From positions 1 to 34,123 of the IMG/VR virus record IMGVR_UViG_3300049445_000261: a DNA stretch of 34,123 nt; one strand, written 5' to 3'. This document shows, one piece after another, positions 1-6,366 of this stretch. A model generated the notes under the pieces. It did no database searches and was not told the DNA's origin. It worked only from the letters and a program-made list of their open reading frames with translations. The stretch's first letter is position 1, and every line of letters starts with the position of its first letter. This DNA comes from a virus. A program made the translations under genes and the position numbers.

Positions 1-1167
1 GTGCACTACTACGTGACCGACAGCACATTACAAGTAAGGCTCAACTTGCCCGATGGTACGAGCGTGCACTCCGACTGGATGCTTTTGCCCTTAGACAGCA
101 AGGAGGATGTGAGACGGCTGCTGTCGCTCCAGCTCACCGGCGCGTGGGTCAATGAGCTGCGGGAAGTTCCGTTTGATATTATGCGTCATCTACTTGGCAG
201 GTGCGGTCGCTACCCTTCTCGCGCTCTGGGCGGTGCTACGTGGCACGGGGTCGTGGCAGATACCAATCCTTGGGATGTCGACAGCCCTTATCACGATCGA
301 ATGGTACTCAACCCTCACAAATCATGGGCCTTATACCATCAGCCGAGTGGGATCGGTCCCGGCGCGGAAAACGTATCAAATCTACCGGACGGTTATTACG
401 AAGATTTAATGGGCGACAAGGATGTCGACTGGGCGTCGGTACACGTCGAGTCGCAGTGGGGTAGTTCAAACGCGGGTCACGCTGTCTTCAGAAAGACCTT
501 CGACGCTGCCACTCATGTAAAGGACATGACCGTAGTCGTTAACCCAAACCGCCCAATCATGGTCGGGTTGGATTTCGGGCGGACACCATGCGCCGTCATT
601 GGGCAGCACGATAATTTCGGGCGAGCCATCATCATGCGGGAAATAGTAACCGAGGGGATGGGCCTCACCCAGATGATACAGGAGCACATGAAACCTGTTC
701 TCGGCGGTCCACCTTTTGCAGGACGGCGGGTGTTTATCGTCGGCGACCCGGCGGGCCGGCAAAGATCCCAGACACGTGAAGAAACTCCCTTCGACGTTTT
801 ACACGACGAGGGCTTCCTCGCCTACCCGGCCTCGACGAACGTAATCGACATGCGCTTGTTAGCCGTCGAGAAATTTCTCCGCCAGACGGTGATGGGCCAG
901 CCCGCACTCCAGATCAGTCGATCTGGGTGCCCGACACTGATCACCGCGCTTGGTAATAAGTACAGGTATAGAAGGCGGCGCGACGGGGTGCTCGACGACC
1001 TCCCCGAGAAGGACCACCCGTGGAGCGACATCGCCGACGCCCTGCAATACTTCTGCCTGGGGACCCAAAGTAACTACACCGGCCGGGTGATGGCTAGGGA
1101 GAGAAGGTACTTCCAGCCTAACGGATACTCGACCGCCAACGTGCCATCAGCGGCGGGGTGGACGTAA
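1..1167 (+). CDS. terL: Terminase large subunit, C-terminal part (5' end outside window)
   Basis: DNA-packaging motor subunit; the visible part is the end of the ATPase domain plus the nuclease domain. The segment with WVNELREV, then GRCGRYPSR, then a DTNPWDVDS stretch is typical of the late ATPase region of phage terminases. The RNase H-like nuclease follows: GLDFGR (Asp191), GDPAG (Asp249) and the C-terminal HPWSDIADALQY (Asp343, Asp346), numbered from the first base. These acidic residues fit the metal-binding set that cuts concatemeric DNA. Walker A is absent, so the gene begins before the window; the GTG at base 1 is just the edge. It overlaps the next gene by one base (TAATG), implying translational coupling in a late operon. 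Confidence 0.93.
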   Translation: MHYYVTDSTLQVRLNLPDGTSVHSDWMLLPLDSKEDVRRLLSLQLTGAWVNELREVPFDIMRHLLGRCGRYPSRALGGATWHGVVADTNPWDVDSPYHDRMVLNPHKSWALYHQPSGIGPGAENVSNLPDGYYEDLMGDKDVDWASVHVESQWGSSNAGHAVFRKTFDAATHVKDMTVVVNPNRPIMVGLDFGRTPCAVIGQHDNFGRAIIMREIVTEGMGLTQMIQEHMKPVLGGPPFAGRRVFIVGDPAGRQRSQTREETPFDVLHDEGFLAYPASTNVIDMRLLAVEKFLRQTVMGQPALQISRSGCPTLITALGNKYRYRRRRDGVLDDLPEKDHPWSDIADALQYFCLGTQSNYTGRVMARERRYFQPNGYSTANVPSAAGWT

Positions 1168-1400
1168 TGATAAAAGTCGTCAACACCCCGCAAGTGGACG
1201 ATATCGTCGAGCGCCTGGAAGGGCTGCTGGAGAAGGCGCGGCAGGGCGAGTTCTCTTCGATATTTATCGCAGGGTTTTACGCCGGGAAAACCGACTGGTT
1301 CACCGCCGAACTGGGCGTGCGGCTGGATAGGTTAAGGACGATCGGGGTACTCGAGTCGATGAAAGTGGACATGCTTCGTTCGATGGATGTCGAAGAATAA
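1167..1400 (+). CDS. Hypothetical 77-residue protein
   Basis: Not recognised. Start taken as the ATG overlapping the terminase stop codon (TAATG); a GTG 9 bases earlier is possible. Soluble and charged, mostly helical in appearance (VDDIVERLEGLLEKARQGE), with no signal peptide or membrane segment. Its stop overlaps the ATG of the next gene in the same TAATG arrangement, so it is part of the packaging/late operon. Confidence 0.75.
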   Translation: MIKVVNTPQVDDIVERLEGLLEKARQGEFSSIFIAGFYAGKTDWFTAELGVRLDRLRTIGVLESMKVDMLRSMDVEE

Positions 1401-1687
1401 TGGTTGATCACGACCGCCTGCTATGGGCCGCGTTTGTCGCAGTGGCGGTGCTGGTGGTGATGACCGGCCTCTTGGTATTCGGCGCGATCTTCTACGCCCC
1501 CGGCGCTGACGCGACAGTCAACCAGATGATCGAAGCGAGGATAATCCAGCGCGGGATCGTGCTGTTCCTGATCGTGCCGACCATCGCCCTCCTGTGCCTG
1601 CAGGATAAGATCAGCGGCGAAGCCGCGCTGGCGGCGCTGTCGGCGATCGCGGGTTACATCCTGGGCGGCAGCACGCCGAACAACTAG
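1400..1687 (+). CDS. Small membrane protein, holin candidate
   Basis: 95 residues with three hydrophobic segments: about residues 8-32 (AAFVAVAVLVVMTGLLVFGAI), 51-65 (IVLFLIVPTIALLCL) and 73-88 (AALAALSAIAGYILGG). Size and topology fit a class I-like holin or another small phage inner-membrane protein. The position next to the terminase gene and before another tiny membrane protein is a common place for lysis genes, but no endolysin is visible in this window, so the holin call is inference. Confidence 0.75.
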   Translation: MVDHDRLLWAAFVAVAVLVVMTGLLVFGAIFYAPGADATVNQMIEARIIQRGIVLFLIVPTIALLCLQDKISGEAALAALSAIAGYILGGSTPNN

Positions 1688-1731
1688 ATCGGCTTCCACA
1701 CCTGCCAGTAAGTGACAGAGGATATTACACC

Positions 1732-1863
1732 ATGCCTAGATGGCGAAACCCAACGGATTACCGACGCCGCGCCGACGACCTATCACGCGTTCAGATCATG
1801 TCGATCGCGGTGATAGTGTCACTACTGGTAGTGGCGGTGGCGGTGGCTATTACCTACTGGTGA
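1732..1863 (+). CDS. 43-residue single-span membrane protein
   Basis: Begins MPRWRNPTDYRRRADDLSR, a strongly basic cytoplasmic head, followed by one transmembrane helix (IMSIAVIVSLLVVAVAVAITYW) that runs to the C-terminus. An AGAGGAT SD lies 11 bases before the ATG. The middle of the helix (SLLVV) is encoded by a perfect copy of the 14-bp palindrome CACTACTGGTAGTG. The shape would fit a small lysis accessory or a membrane-anchored regulator; function unknown. Confidence 0.65.
   Translation: MPRWRNPTDYRRRADDLSRVQIMSIAVIVSLLVVAVAVAITYW
1820..1833. repeat. 14-bp palindrome site 1 (CACTACTGGTAGTG)
   Basis: Both 6-bp arms perfect. Inside the 43-residue membrane protein gene, read in the frame that gives LLVV. 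Confidence 0.9.
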
Positions 1864-1872
1864 CAAAAGTTT

Positions 1873-1909
1873 GGCGCGCCCCGGGTATCTGTGGGGGGCG
1901 GGGCGCGCC
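1873..1909 (+). terminator. GC-rich hairpin, possible bidirectional terminator
   Basis: Eleven-base perfect arms (GGCGCGCCCCG / CGGGGCGCGCC) around a 15-base loop, starting 10 bases after the last + gene and lying between convergent transcription units. There is no T-run after it, so it is either a U-tract-less terminator or another structured element. Confidence 0.5.
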
Positions 1910-2067
1910 AGTCTATGTCAGAGTGGTATCGACCGATTTGACAATCCGAGCGGGATCGCGAGCGGTGGAGCTAGAGTACCTAGTTAGGCCACTCCATCCC
2001 GGGACGGGGTTGTATCGACACTCGCCGTCTTGCCGGTAACCATGCCGGTTACTCGACCACTCTACCC
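1910..2067. other. Gene-free convergent spacer with orphan SD module
   Basis: No gene seen. At 1966-1980 there is GTGGAGCTAGAGTAC, identical over 15 bases to the sequence just before the ATG of the AAA+ gene at 9315, yet no start codon follows here. It looks like a relic or misplaced copy of the phage's translation-start module. The inverted segment GTAACC-ATGCC-GGTTAC is at 2036-2052. I could not fold a convincing tRNA from this stretch on either strand. Confidence 0.4.
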
Positions 2068-2274
2068 TTAGCTGCCGGATTTTACAAGCGGCGGGTAAAA
2101 ATCGGGGGAGAGGCGCATCCCGCCGGTGTATCCGTCACGGACCCAGACGCAGGCCGAGATGGGTCGCTGGCAATAAGGTTTCTCGACCTCCCGGGCTATC
2201 GACGCCCGCTCCCGGGCCGCTGCGGAGGCCGCTGGTGCGTGCGAGGTGGTTTCAGCTACTCGACCCCTCTCCAT
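2068..2274 (-). CDS. Hypothetical 68-residue protein
   Basis: Not recognised. The start is the ATG at 2274, chosen because a strong purine-rich SD (GAGGGGGG) lies about 8 bases upstream. It overlaps the end of the DUF6378 gene by 23 bases. N-terminal half is Ala/Arg-rich; the C-terminal half has two Cys, several aromatic residues and a Pro-rich end (SPDFYPPLVKSGS). It could be a small overlapping gene or a chance open frame; the SD and a sensible amino-acid mix favour a gene. Confidence 0.5.
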   Translation of the reverse strand: MERGRVAETTSHAPAASAAARERASIAREVEKPYCQRPISACVWVRDGYTGGMRLSPDFYPPLVKSGS

Positions 2275-2602
2275 TGGTTTTACCCCCCTCAGCGGCCCGA
2301 TTTGGGGCCTCAACGTCGATCCTGCCCGTCCAGTTGACGGCCAGCTGCGCGTAACCGGCGATGTCGAGCCAGTGATCCGGCTCGTCAGAGTTGCCTGATA
2401 GTATCCTGGACAACTTGAGGGCGATCATCTCGAGCGCCTCCTGGTGCACCGGTCTAAGGTGCTTCCAGTTTGGCGAGTCGCGGTAGATCTGCTTGATGTC
2501 CTGCGAGATGTTGGCGTTGTCGCGGAACGACCCGTGGACGGGGTTACGCTCCTGGAGGATCTGATCGACCCGGTTTACCGGGTGGTGCGTGCCTGTCGCC
2601 AT
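2252..2602 (-). CDS. DUF6378 family phage protein
   Basis: 116 residues. The core matches the DUF6378 pattern common in phages: an ILQERNPVHGSF segment, then DNANISQDIKQIY, QEALEMIALKLSRIL, and a final HWLDIAGYAQLA. The biochemical role of the family is not established; its helical layout with conserved E/D-rich segments recalls MazG-like proteins, which is inference only. The open frame continues 49 codons upstream, but that extension is unlike protein and interrupted by a palindrome, so the ATG at 2602 (MATGTHHP) is preferred. A possible -35/-10 pair (TTGCCG, 18 bases, TATTAT) ends only five bases before this ATG, which would give a nearly leaderless mRNA. Confidence 0.8.
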   Translation of the reverse strand: MATGTHHPVNRVDQILQERNPVHGSFRDNANISQDIKQIYRDSPNWKHLRPVHQEALEMIALKLSRILSGNSDEPDHWLDIAGYAQLAVNWTGRIDVEAPNRAAEGGKTNGEGSSS

Positions 2603-2621
2603 GGGGGTATATAATACCCCC
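2603..2621. promoter_or_regulatory. Palindrome abutting the DUF6378 start codon
   Basis: GGGGGTAT-ATA-ATACCCCC, 8-bp perfect arms with a 3-base centre, touching the ATG of the minus-strand DUF6378 gene. The centre carries TATTAT on the minus strand, a fair -10 box. Likely an operator overlapping the promoter. From here to 2809 I see no gene. Confidence 0.5.
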
Positions 2622-2809
2622 GCCGGGCTTGTGCCGGCAAGCCGCGCGTAGATGCCCCATGGGATGCCCTCGGGAGCTAGTGCGCGCCGGGGTGGGGCCT
2701 GCCTGTCACCCCACAAAATTCCCAAGCAGGACTGAGCTTGCGAGGCCATGTCCGAGCCTGGGCTACGGCCGGCAGGATATCACCGTGTCACCCGACGCTG
2801 CCGCGTACT

Positions 2810-3508
2810 CTACACCCGTCGTCGGTACTTGTCACTTAAAGCCCGCAGCTCGGCCAATGTTATTTCCTCGCCGCCCTGCCTTGCCCGGCGCGCCGCCAGA
2901 CGACGCGCTAGCGTCTCGTACCGGCAGCCGAGTTCAGCGGCGGCTTCGCCGATCAGCATGTACTCCCCGTCATCACCGCGTATCGCCGTCGCCATCATGC
3001 TCAGCGAGTGCTGGCGGTTGACACCGAGCAATCCCCCTGCCGGGTAGTCACGATAGGGGCGTGCCGCGAGGCCGACACACTGCTCGGGGGTCCAACCGTA
3101 GTTTTTTCGCGCTGCGATGGTCGCCCGTGGGATGCCGGTGACTTTCGACCACGCGTTCAACGACATGGTTTTGTCACCGGCGGTGAACCCAACAGCGTCA
3201 GGCCGCTGTACCGCCAGGATGTTAAGCAGCCGTGACGGAGCCTTGGCGCGCACAAGCTCGACGCCCCGCCGCTCCGCCGCCTCCAGCTGCGCGGGGGTAG
3301 CGCCGGTGCCGTCCCACAGTATCGAGAATTTCCAATCCTCGCGGCTAGCAGTCAGCACCCGGATCTCAGGTGGCAGCTGGTGCTGGTTTGTATTCATCCT
3401 TTGTCGCCGTTCCTTCCACCGCCTGCGAAAATTCATGGATGAACCGACGTAAATCATACCGGTCGCAATGTGGGTTAAAGCGTAGACGCCTCGAGCGGGG
3501 TTTTTCAT
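2810..3508 (-). CDS. GIY-YIG homing endonuclease
   Basis: 232 residues. N-terminal GIY-YIG nuclease: GVYALTHIATGMIYVGSS (residues about 7-24) followed by the conserved Arg region NFRRRWKERR; the catalytic Glu should lie near AQLEAAERRGVELVRA. The C-terminal half carries two NUMOD/helix-turn-helix-like DNA-binding segments, one around SLNAWSKVTGIPRATIAARK and one around LIGEAAAELGCRYETLARRL. These free-standing enzymes cut specific sites in related genomes to spread their own gene. The start MKNPARGVY is chosen because the upstream 61 codons are low-quality. It sits as an insertion between the DUF6378 gene and the divergent control region. Confidence 0.9.
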   Translation of the reverse strand: MKNPARGVYALTHIATGMIYVGSSMNFRRRWKERRQRMNTNQHQLPPEIRVLTASREDWKFSILWDGTGATPAQLEAAERRGVELVRAKAPSRLLNILAVQRPDAVGFTAGDKTMSLNAWSKVTGIPRATIAARKNYGWTPEQCVGLAARPYRDYPAGGLLGVNRQHSLSMMATAIRGDDGEYMLIGEAAAELGCRYETLARRLAARRARQGGEEITLAELRALSDKYRRRV

Positions 3509-3635
3509 AGGTAGCAGTGTAGCACCCCTGGGAGGTAGTAGCAAGTTACTCTCATCTACGTGACTAGGGAGGCGAGGCCGGGGGGTGGCATAGGCCCGTC
3601 CAGGCCGGGCCGGGGTGGCCGGTCCGAGGCCTCGC

Positions 3636-3651
3636 ATGATGCGCGCATCAT
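3636..3651. promoter_or_regulatory. 16-bp perfect palindrome, operator candidate
   Basis: ATGATGCGCGCATCAT, perfectly self-complementary, in the gap between the divergent GIY-YIG gene (-) and the 338-residue gene (+). The position fits an operator controlling one or both directions. Confidence 0.5.
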
Positions 3652-3684
3652 CACGCCCATACCATGCGCGCCGCATGAGATCTT

Positions 3685-3703
3685 TAGTCACCTACGGTGA
3701 CTA
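3685..3703. promoter_or_regulatory. Inverted repeat, operator candidate
   Basis: TAGTCACC-TAC-GGTGACTA, 8-bp perfect arms with a 3-base centre, ending seven bases before palindrome site 2. With the 3636-3651 palindrome it makes three dyads in 90 bp of divergent intergenic DNA. Confidence 0.5.
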
Positions 3704-3710
3704 ACAATCC

Positions 3711-3724
3711 CACTACTGGTAGTG
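3711..3724. repeat. 14-bp palindrome site 2 (CACTACTGGTAGTG)
   Basis: Both arms perfect; intergenic, 86 bases from first base to the ATG at 3797, within the divergent control region. Confidence 0.92.
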
Positions 3725-3796
3725 AAACCGGGCAAAATCCGCTTCGCCATGTATGGGCATCGTGCCCCTCAACCAACCGAAAGCGGACAAACTACC

Positions 3797-4813
3797 ATGG
3801 CAAACCGGACCAACAAGGCAGCGATCGTTCCCGTCACAAGCGCAGCGCCCGTTGCGCTCGACACGGGCTTGCAGGCAATCCCGAGCACGGTCATAGCGGC
3901 GGTGCGCGACAACGTGATGGGCGAGCTTGCGCCAATGATGGGCGCGAAGCTGGCAAAAACACAAGTCAGCGAGGGGTACAAGCGGGACAGCGCCGCCGCC
4001 GACAACGCCGACGTGTCGACGCGTAAGGGCATCTACGTGCGTCTCGCCGGCGTGTCACTCGCCAGCAAGTACACCCAAGCGCACATAGATGCGGGCGTCG
4101 ACGCCGCCGTCACGGCATACGCCGAGAGCCGCAACAGCGAACTGGACAAGGTGCAGCAAAATTCGCTGAAAACCTTTGCCGGCGAGTGCAAGCGTGTCAT
4201 GCATCCCGCAGTCCGCGAGCATGTCGAGCAAGCGTACATCACCTGTGAGGCGCTGTGGGCGGCTGAGGGTGATGCGCTCAAGGCGGCGGCTGAGGGTGAG
4301 ACGGTCGCCACGCCATACCGCGACGCGTTCAAGAAACTCGATTTCATGGTGAAAAACGCGAACGGCTTTTTAGGCGCATACATGCACAAGGATGCGACTG
4401 TGCGTTCGCTCGCCGGTAACCCGGAAGCGTTGGCGCAGCACGTCATCGCAACCGCTCGTGCGAACCCTGTGGCGGCGGCAAAGCGTATCGTCAGTGTTTG
4501 CGAGACGCTCGCCGAAATCTGCGAGCGGTTTCCTGATCAGGGGTTTCATACCCTGATCGCACAGTTGGGTGCCGTCGACGCGGACAAGCTGCGCCAGTTC
4601 GCGAAAGTGCGCGACGCCAAGGCGCTCGCCACGAACACGCTTGTGCCGACGCGCGTCGCACCACGCGCCGCCGCCACGCCGAGCGCCACGCCACCTGCCA
4701 CTGCGGCTGAAGTGCAAGCCGGCGCAGACGATCTGTTGGGCGCGATGGAGCTGAAGAAACAGAACAGCGAGCTGAAGGCCATGCTGGCCGCCATCGTCGC
4801 GAAACTCGCGTAA
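3797..4813 (+). CDS. Hypothetical 338-residue protein
   Basis: Not recognised. Ala-rich and helical throughout. An Ala/Pro/Thr-rich linker sits at about residues 275-305 (APRAAATPSATPPATAA), followed by a short C-terminal coiled-coil-like helix (MELKKQNSELKAMLAAIVAKLA), a layout that suggests oligomerisation through the tail. The start is the ATG at 3797 (MANRTNKAA); the frame stays open back to 3722, but those 25 residues look non-coding and overlap regulatory dyads. The SD is weak. It is transcribed alone: a divergent control region lies upstream and a very strong terminator immediately downstream. Isolation and a private terminator suggest independent, possibly high-level expression. Confidence 0.85.
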   Translation: MANRTNKAAIVPVTSAAPVALDTGLQAIPSTVIAAVRDNVMGELAPMMGAKLAKTQVSEGYKRDSAAADNADVSTRKGIYVRLAGVSLASKYTQAHIDAGVDAAVTAYAESRNSELDKVQQNSLKTFAGECKRVMHPAVREHVEQAYITCEALWAAEGDALKAAAEGETVATPYRDAFKKLDFMVKNANGFLGAYMHKDATVRSLAGNPEALAQHVIATARANPVAAAKRIVSVCETLAEICERFPDQGFHTLIAQLGAVDADKLRQFAKVRDAKALATNTLVPTRVAPRAAATPSATPPATAAEVQAGADDLLGAMELKKQNSELKAMLAAIVAKLA

Positions 4814-4834
4814 CACCTACACACCTACACTCGA

Positions 4835-4868
4835 CGCCCGCAGCGCATATGCGCTGCGGGCGTTTTTT
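4835..4868 (+). terminator. Strong intrinsic terminator 1
   Basis: A 28-bp perfect palindrome (4835-4862, starts CGCCCGCAGCGCAT) followed by six T. It ends transcription of the 338-residue gene. It is flanked on both sides by inverted hexamer-repeat sequence (ACACCTACACACCTACAC before, GTGTAGGTGTAGGTGT after). Confidence 0.93.
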
Positions 4869-4884
4869 GTGCCTGCGCTCGCGC

Positions 4885-4946
4885 GTGTAGGTGTAGGTGT
4901 AACATACACCTACACCTACACCTACACCTACACCTACACCTACACC
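4885..4946. repeat. Hexamer tandem repeat with inverted arm (TACACC x7)
   Basis: GTGTAGGTGTAGGTGTA at 4885-4901, a 3-base centre, then its exact complement, continuing as seven tandem TACACC units at 4905-4946. Can form a 17-bp hairpin. The related 14-mer AGGTGTGTAGGTGT is at 6637-6650 and 6982-6995, and its reverse complement at 4813-4826, always next to a terminator-like hairpin. Confidence 0.92.
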
Positions 4947-4951
4947 TGCAC

Positions 4952-4985
4952 ACCCGCAGAGCCTATAGGCTCTGCGGGTATTTTT
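4952..4985 (+). terminator. Strong intrinsic terminator 2
   Basis: A second 28-bp perfect palindrome (4952-4979, starts ACCCGCAGAGCC), then A and five T. Stem sequence and the following GTGCCT resemble terminator 1, so the two look like a duplication separated by the hexamer repeat. Confidence 0.92.
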
Positions 4986-5321
4986 GTGCCTAACGCACGC
5001 TAGATACTGTTATCTGGGACTATCACTACCAGTAGTGAACCTTGAACGACGCTATGTTTAACTATGGCTGGCGCGGGTATCTCGAGACCTATCCCGTTGA
5101 TAATACGCGAATAGTCCTATCTGTTAAAACTAGTACCGCGTGATTTCGACCAATTTTAGGCAGGACTCGACCATTTAACTTGTTGATTTATCTTGGTTTT
5201 AGGTTTAGCCAGTCCCAAGTTACCTAATGATCCTATAAAAAAATATATATACGTGAGAACCTGACATCGAGTTGACGCCTCGACTGACTCAACCTTTTCT
5301 AAACCATCGTGTCGAAATGAC
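4986..5321. other. AT-richer gene-free region
   Basis: No convincing gene. Markedly richer in A/T than its surroundings, with runs such as TATAAAAAAATATATATA near 5233-5250 and repeated TCGACC/CGACTC words. A 29-codon frame at 5054-5143 (MFNYGWRGYLETYPV...) starts 17 bases after palindrome site 3 but has no SD. Candidate replication origin or regulatory region; nothing here proves either. Confidence 0.45.
5024..5037. repeat. 14-bp palindrome site 3 (CACTACCAGTAGTG)
   Basis: Both arms perfect; intergenic, 39 bases after the T-run of terminator 2. Confidence 0.92.
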
Positions 5322-5389
5322 GGTACTAATAGAACCGCTGGGATATCAATAGTTTAGCACGGTACTGATAGGGTATTAGTACCAGTACC
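5322..5389. promoter_or_regulatory. Operator-like cluster of GGTACT half-sites
   Basis: Four copies of GGTACT or its complement AGTACC within 68 bp: 5322, 5361, 5378 and 5384. The middle two form a dyad GGTACTGATA-GGG-TATTAGTACC with 9 of 10 arm positions matching. About 130 bp upstream of the first RHH gene, so likely a binding array for a regulator. Confidence 0.55.
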
Positions 5390-5464
5390 AACTAGGCTAT
5401 CGAGGCCGCAAGGCCGCGTCGGACCCCAATATGGGCCAAAAACTATGCACTTGACTGACAATCT

Positions 5465-5506
5465 GTGTGTCGCTAGCGTGTCACCGACGACACGTCAGCG
5501 ACACGC
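5465..5506 (+). promoter_or_regulatory. Nested inverted repeat next to the first RHH gene's SD
   Basis: Outer arms GTGTCGCT (5467-5474) / AGCGACAC (5497-5504); inner arms CGTGTC / GACACG around ACCGAC; only a 2-base internal mismatch separates them. It ends directly at the GAGGAG SD of the gene at 5523, so it could be an operator for autoregulation or an mRNA hairpin affecting translation. Confidence 0.6.
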
Positions 5507-5522
5507 AGAGGAGCACGATTTT

Positions 5523-5873
5523 ATGCGCCGTCTCAATCTTTCGATCCCAGATCAGCTCGCTCGCTTCCTCGATCGCGAGCTTGCGCTAACTGGTAGGTTC
5601 GCGCCCGACTTGATCCGCCAGTACATAACCGATCGTCCGGAGTTCAAAGCGTTCGCCAAAAACTCCACTACCCGTAGTGAGACCGGACCGGAGCTGGCCG
5701 AGCAACTGGCCGAGGCTATCGTTCGCCCGTATATCCATAATCTCGAGATCGACGACGAGCGCCGCCCGCAGCTAGGTGAGACTGTACTCACGTATCGAGC
5801 GCGTCTAGCCAAGTCAGGCTTGGTCGAGCCGCGTTTCGACACAGACCCGCCTTGGGTAGATGGTGAGGTATAG
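5523..5873 (+). CDS. Ribbon-helix-helix-like DNA-binding protein 1
   Basis: 116 residues. The N-terminus has RHH (Arc/CopG-type) layout: a short strand RRLNLSI, then helix DQLARFLDRELALTGR, a turn, and helix DLIRQYITDRPEFKAF. RHH dimers read palindromic operators with the strand pair. The start is set by a clear GAGGAG SD nine bases upstream of the ATG; the frame is open 26 codons further up but crosses the nested inverted repeat. Site 4 of the 14-bp palindrome lies in the gene and encodes STTRSE just after the RHH domain. The C-terminal half is acidic and unrecognised. It is followed after four bases by a paralogue. A regulator of the phage's repeated operators is the natural guess; no binding data are implied. 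Confidence 0.75.
   Translation: MRRLNLSIPDQLARFLDRELALTGRFAPDLIRQYITDRPEFKAFAKNSTTRSETGPELAEQLAEAIVRPYIHNLEIDDERRPQLGETVLTYRARLAKSGLVEPRFDTDPPWVDGEV
5666..5679. repeat. 14-bp palindrome site 4 (CACTACCCGTAGTG)
   Basis: Both arms perfect with CC centre; inside RHH gene 1, frame Thr-Thr-Arg-Ser. Confidence 0.9.
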
Positions 5874-5877
5874 ACAC

Positions 5878-6204
5878 ATGGGTATGATATCGGTATCGAG
5901 CGACGTGGAAGACTTTCTGCGGCGCAAGCACGCACGCACACACCTGCCCGTGAACGTGCTCGTACATGAATACGTGTCGAGAGATAGGAATTTTGTCGAG
6001 TTCAGTAAGGCTCGCCGGAACCAGCCTAGCTCTAACCGCCCGGCCAGTGCCGGTAGCATACTAGGCGACAACGATCCCGTAGGGGAGTTCCTACGCGACG
6101 AGCTAATACGTACTGGCAAGTCCTACGTCCAATTGCTGCGTGAGTATGTAATGGATCGGCCCGAGTACAAGGCGCGATATAGGCGCAATAACCCACGTTA
6201 TTAG
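5878..6204 (+). CDS. Tandem ribbon-helix-helix-like protein 2
   Basis: 108 residues, with two RHH-like units. The first is MISVSSDVEDFLRRKHARTH then VNVLVHEYVSRDRNFVEF; the second is VGEFLRDELIRTGKS then YVQLLREYVMDRPEYKAR. The second unit matches RHH protein 1 closely (ELIRTGK/ELALTGR, LLREYVMDRPEYKA/LIRQYITDRPEFKA), so the genes are paralogues, and this one looks internally duplicated. A single chain with two units could act as a pseudo-dimer. Start: ATG at 5878 after GGTGAGGT, four bases after the upstream stop. It is the last gene before the 6260 promoter. Confidence 0.75.
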   Translation: MGMISVSSDVEDFLRRKHARTHLPVNVLVHEYVSRDRNFVEFSKARRNQPSSNRPASAGSILGDNDPVGEFLRDELIRTGKSYVQLLREYVMDRPEYKARYRRNNPRY

Positions 6205-6259
6205 CTAGGCGAATACTTGTGCGCTAACCGTAGTCCATTTCAGCCCCAAAAGATTTTTC

Positions 6260-6287
6260 TTGACATATGCTACGAATACTGTATAAT
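6260..6287 (+). promoter_or_regulatory. Consensus sigma70-type promoter
   Basis: TTGACA (6260-6265), 16-base spacer, TATAAT (6282-6287): both boxes perfect. Drives the small-gene cluster from 6367. Shares TTCTTGACATA with the promoter at 9215. The first palindrome downstream (6340) would be in the 5' leader about 45 bases after the expected start of transcription. Confidence 0.9.
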
Positions 6288-6339
6288 GGGCAAATCAAGA
6301 GCGAGGAACGCCTTGACGTGGCAACGGGATGTCCGGTGT

Positions 6340-6353
6340 CACTACCAGTAGTG
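6340..6353. repeat. 14-bp palindrome site 5 (CACTACCAGTAGTG)
   Basis: Both arms perfect; runs directly into GAGCTAG and the ATG at 6367 (27 bases from first base to ATG). Confidence 0.93.
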
Positions 6354-6366
6354 GAGCTAGTGAGCC

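Noticed and set aside
152-409. 85-residue plus-strand frame with a membrane-like segment
   Set aside because: Out of frame inside the terminase gene, no SD, and the terminase frame is strongly supported.
1740-2039. 99-residue plus-strand frame
   Set aside because: A shadow of the 43-residue membrane protein in another frame, running on through a hairpin and non-coding DNA.
1964-2075. Possible tRNA on either strand (paired TAGAGT...ACTCTA ends, GTGGTCGAGT on the minus strand)
   Set aside because: The ends pair, but there is no TTCRA T-loop, the only 5-bp anticodon-like stem lacks T33, and the T-arm does not fold.
2629-3047. Plus-strand frames of 99-130 residues
   Set aside because: They run over the GIY-YIG gene antisense and show low-complexity Arg/Pro/Ser content typical of shadows.
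4885-4946. CRISPR-like array
   Set aside because: The units are contiguous hexamers with no spacers; it is a simple tandem repeat with an inverted arm.
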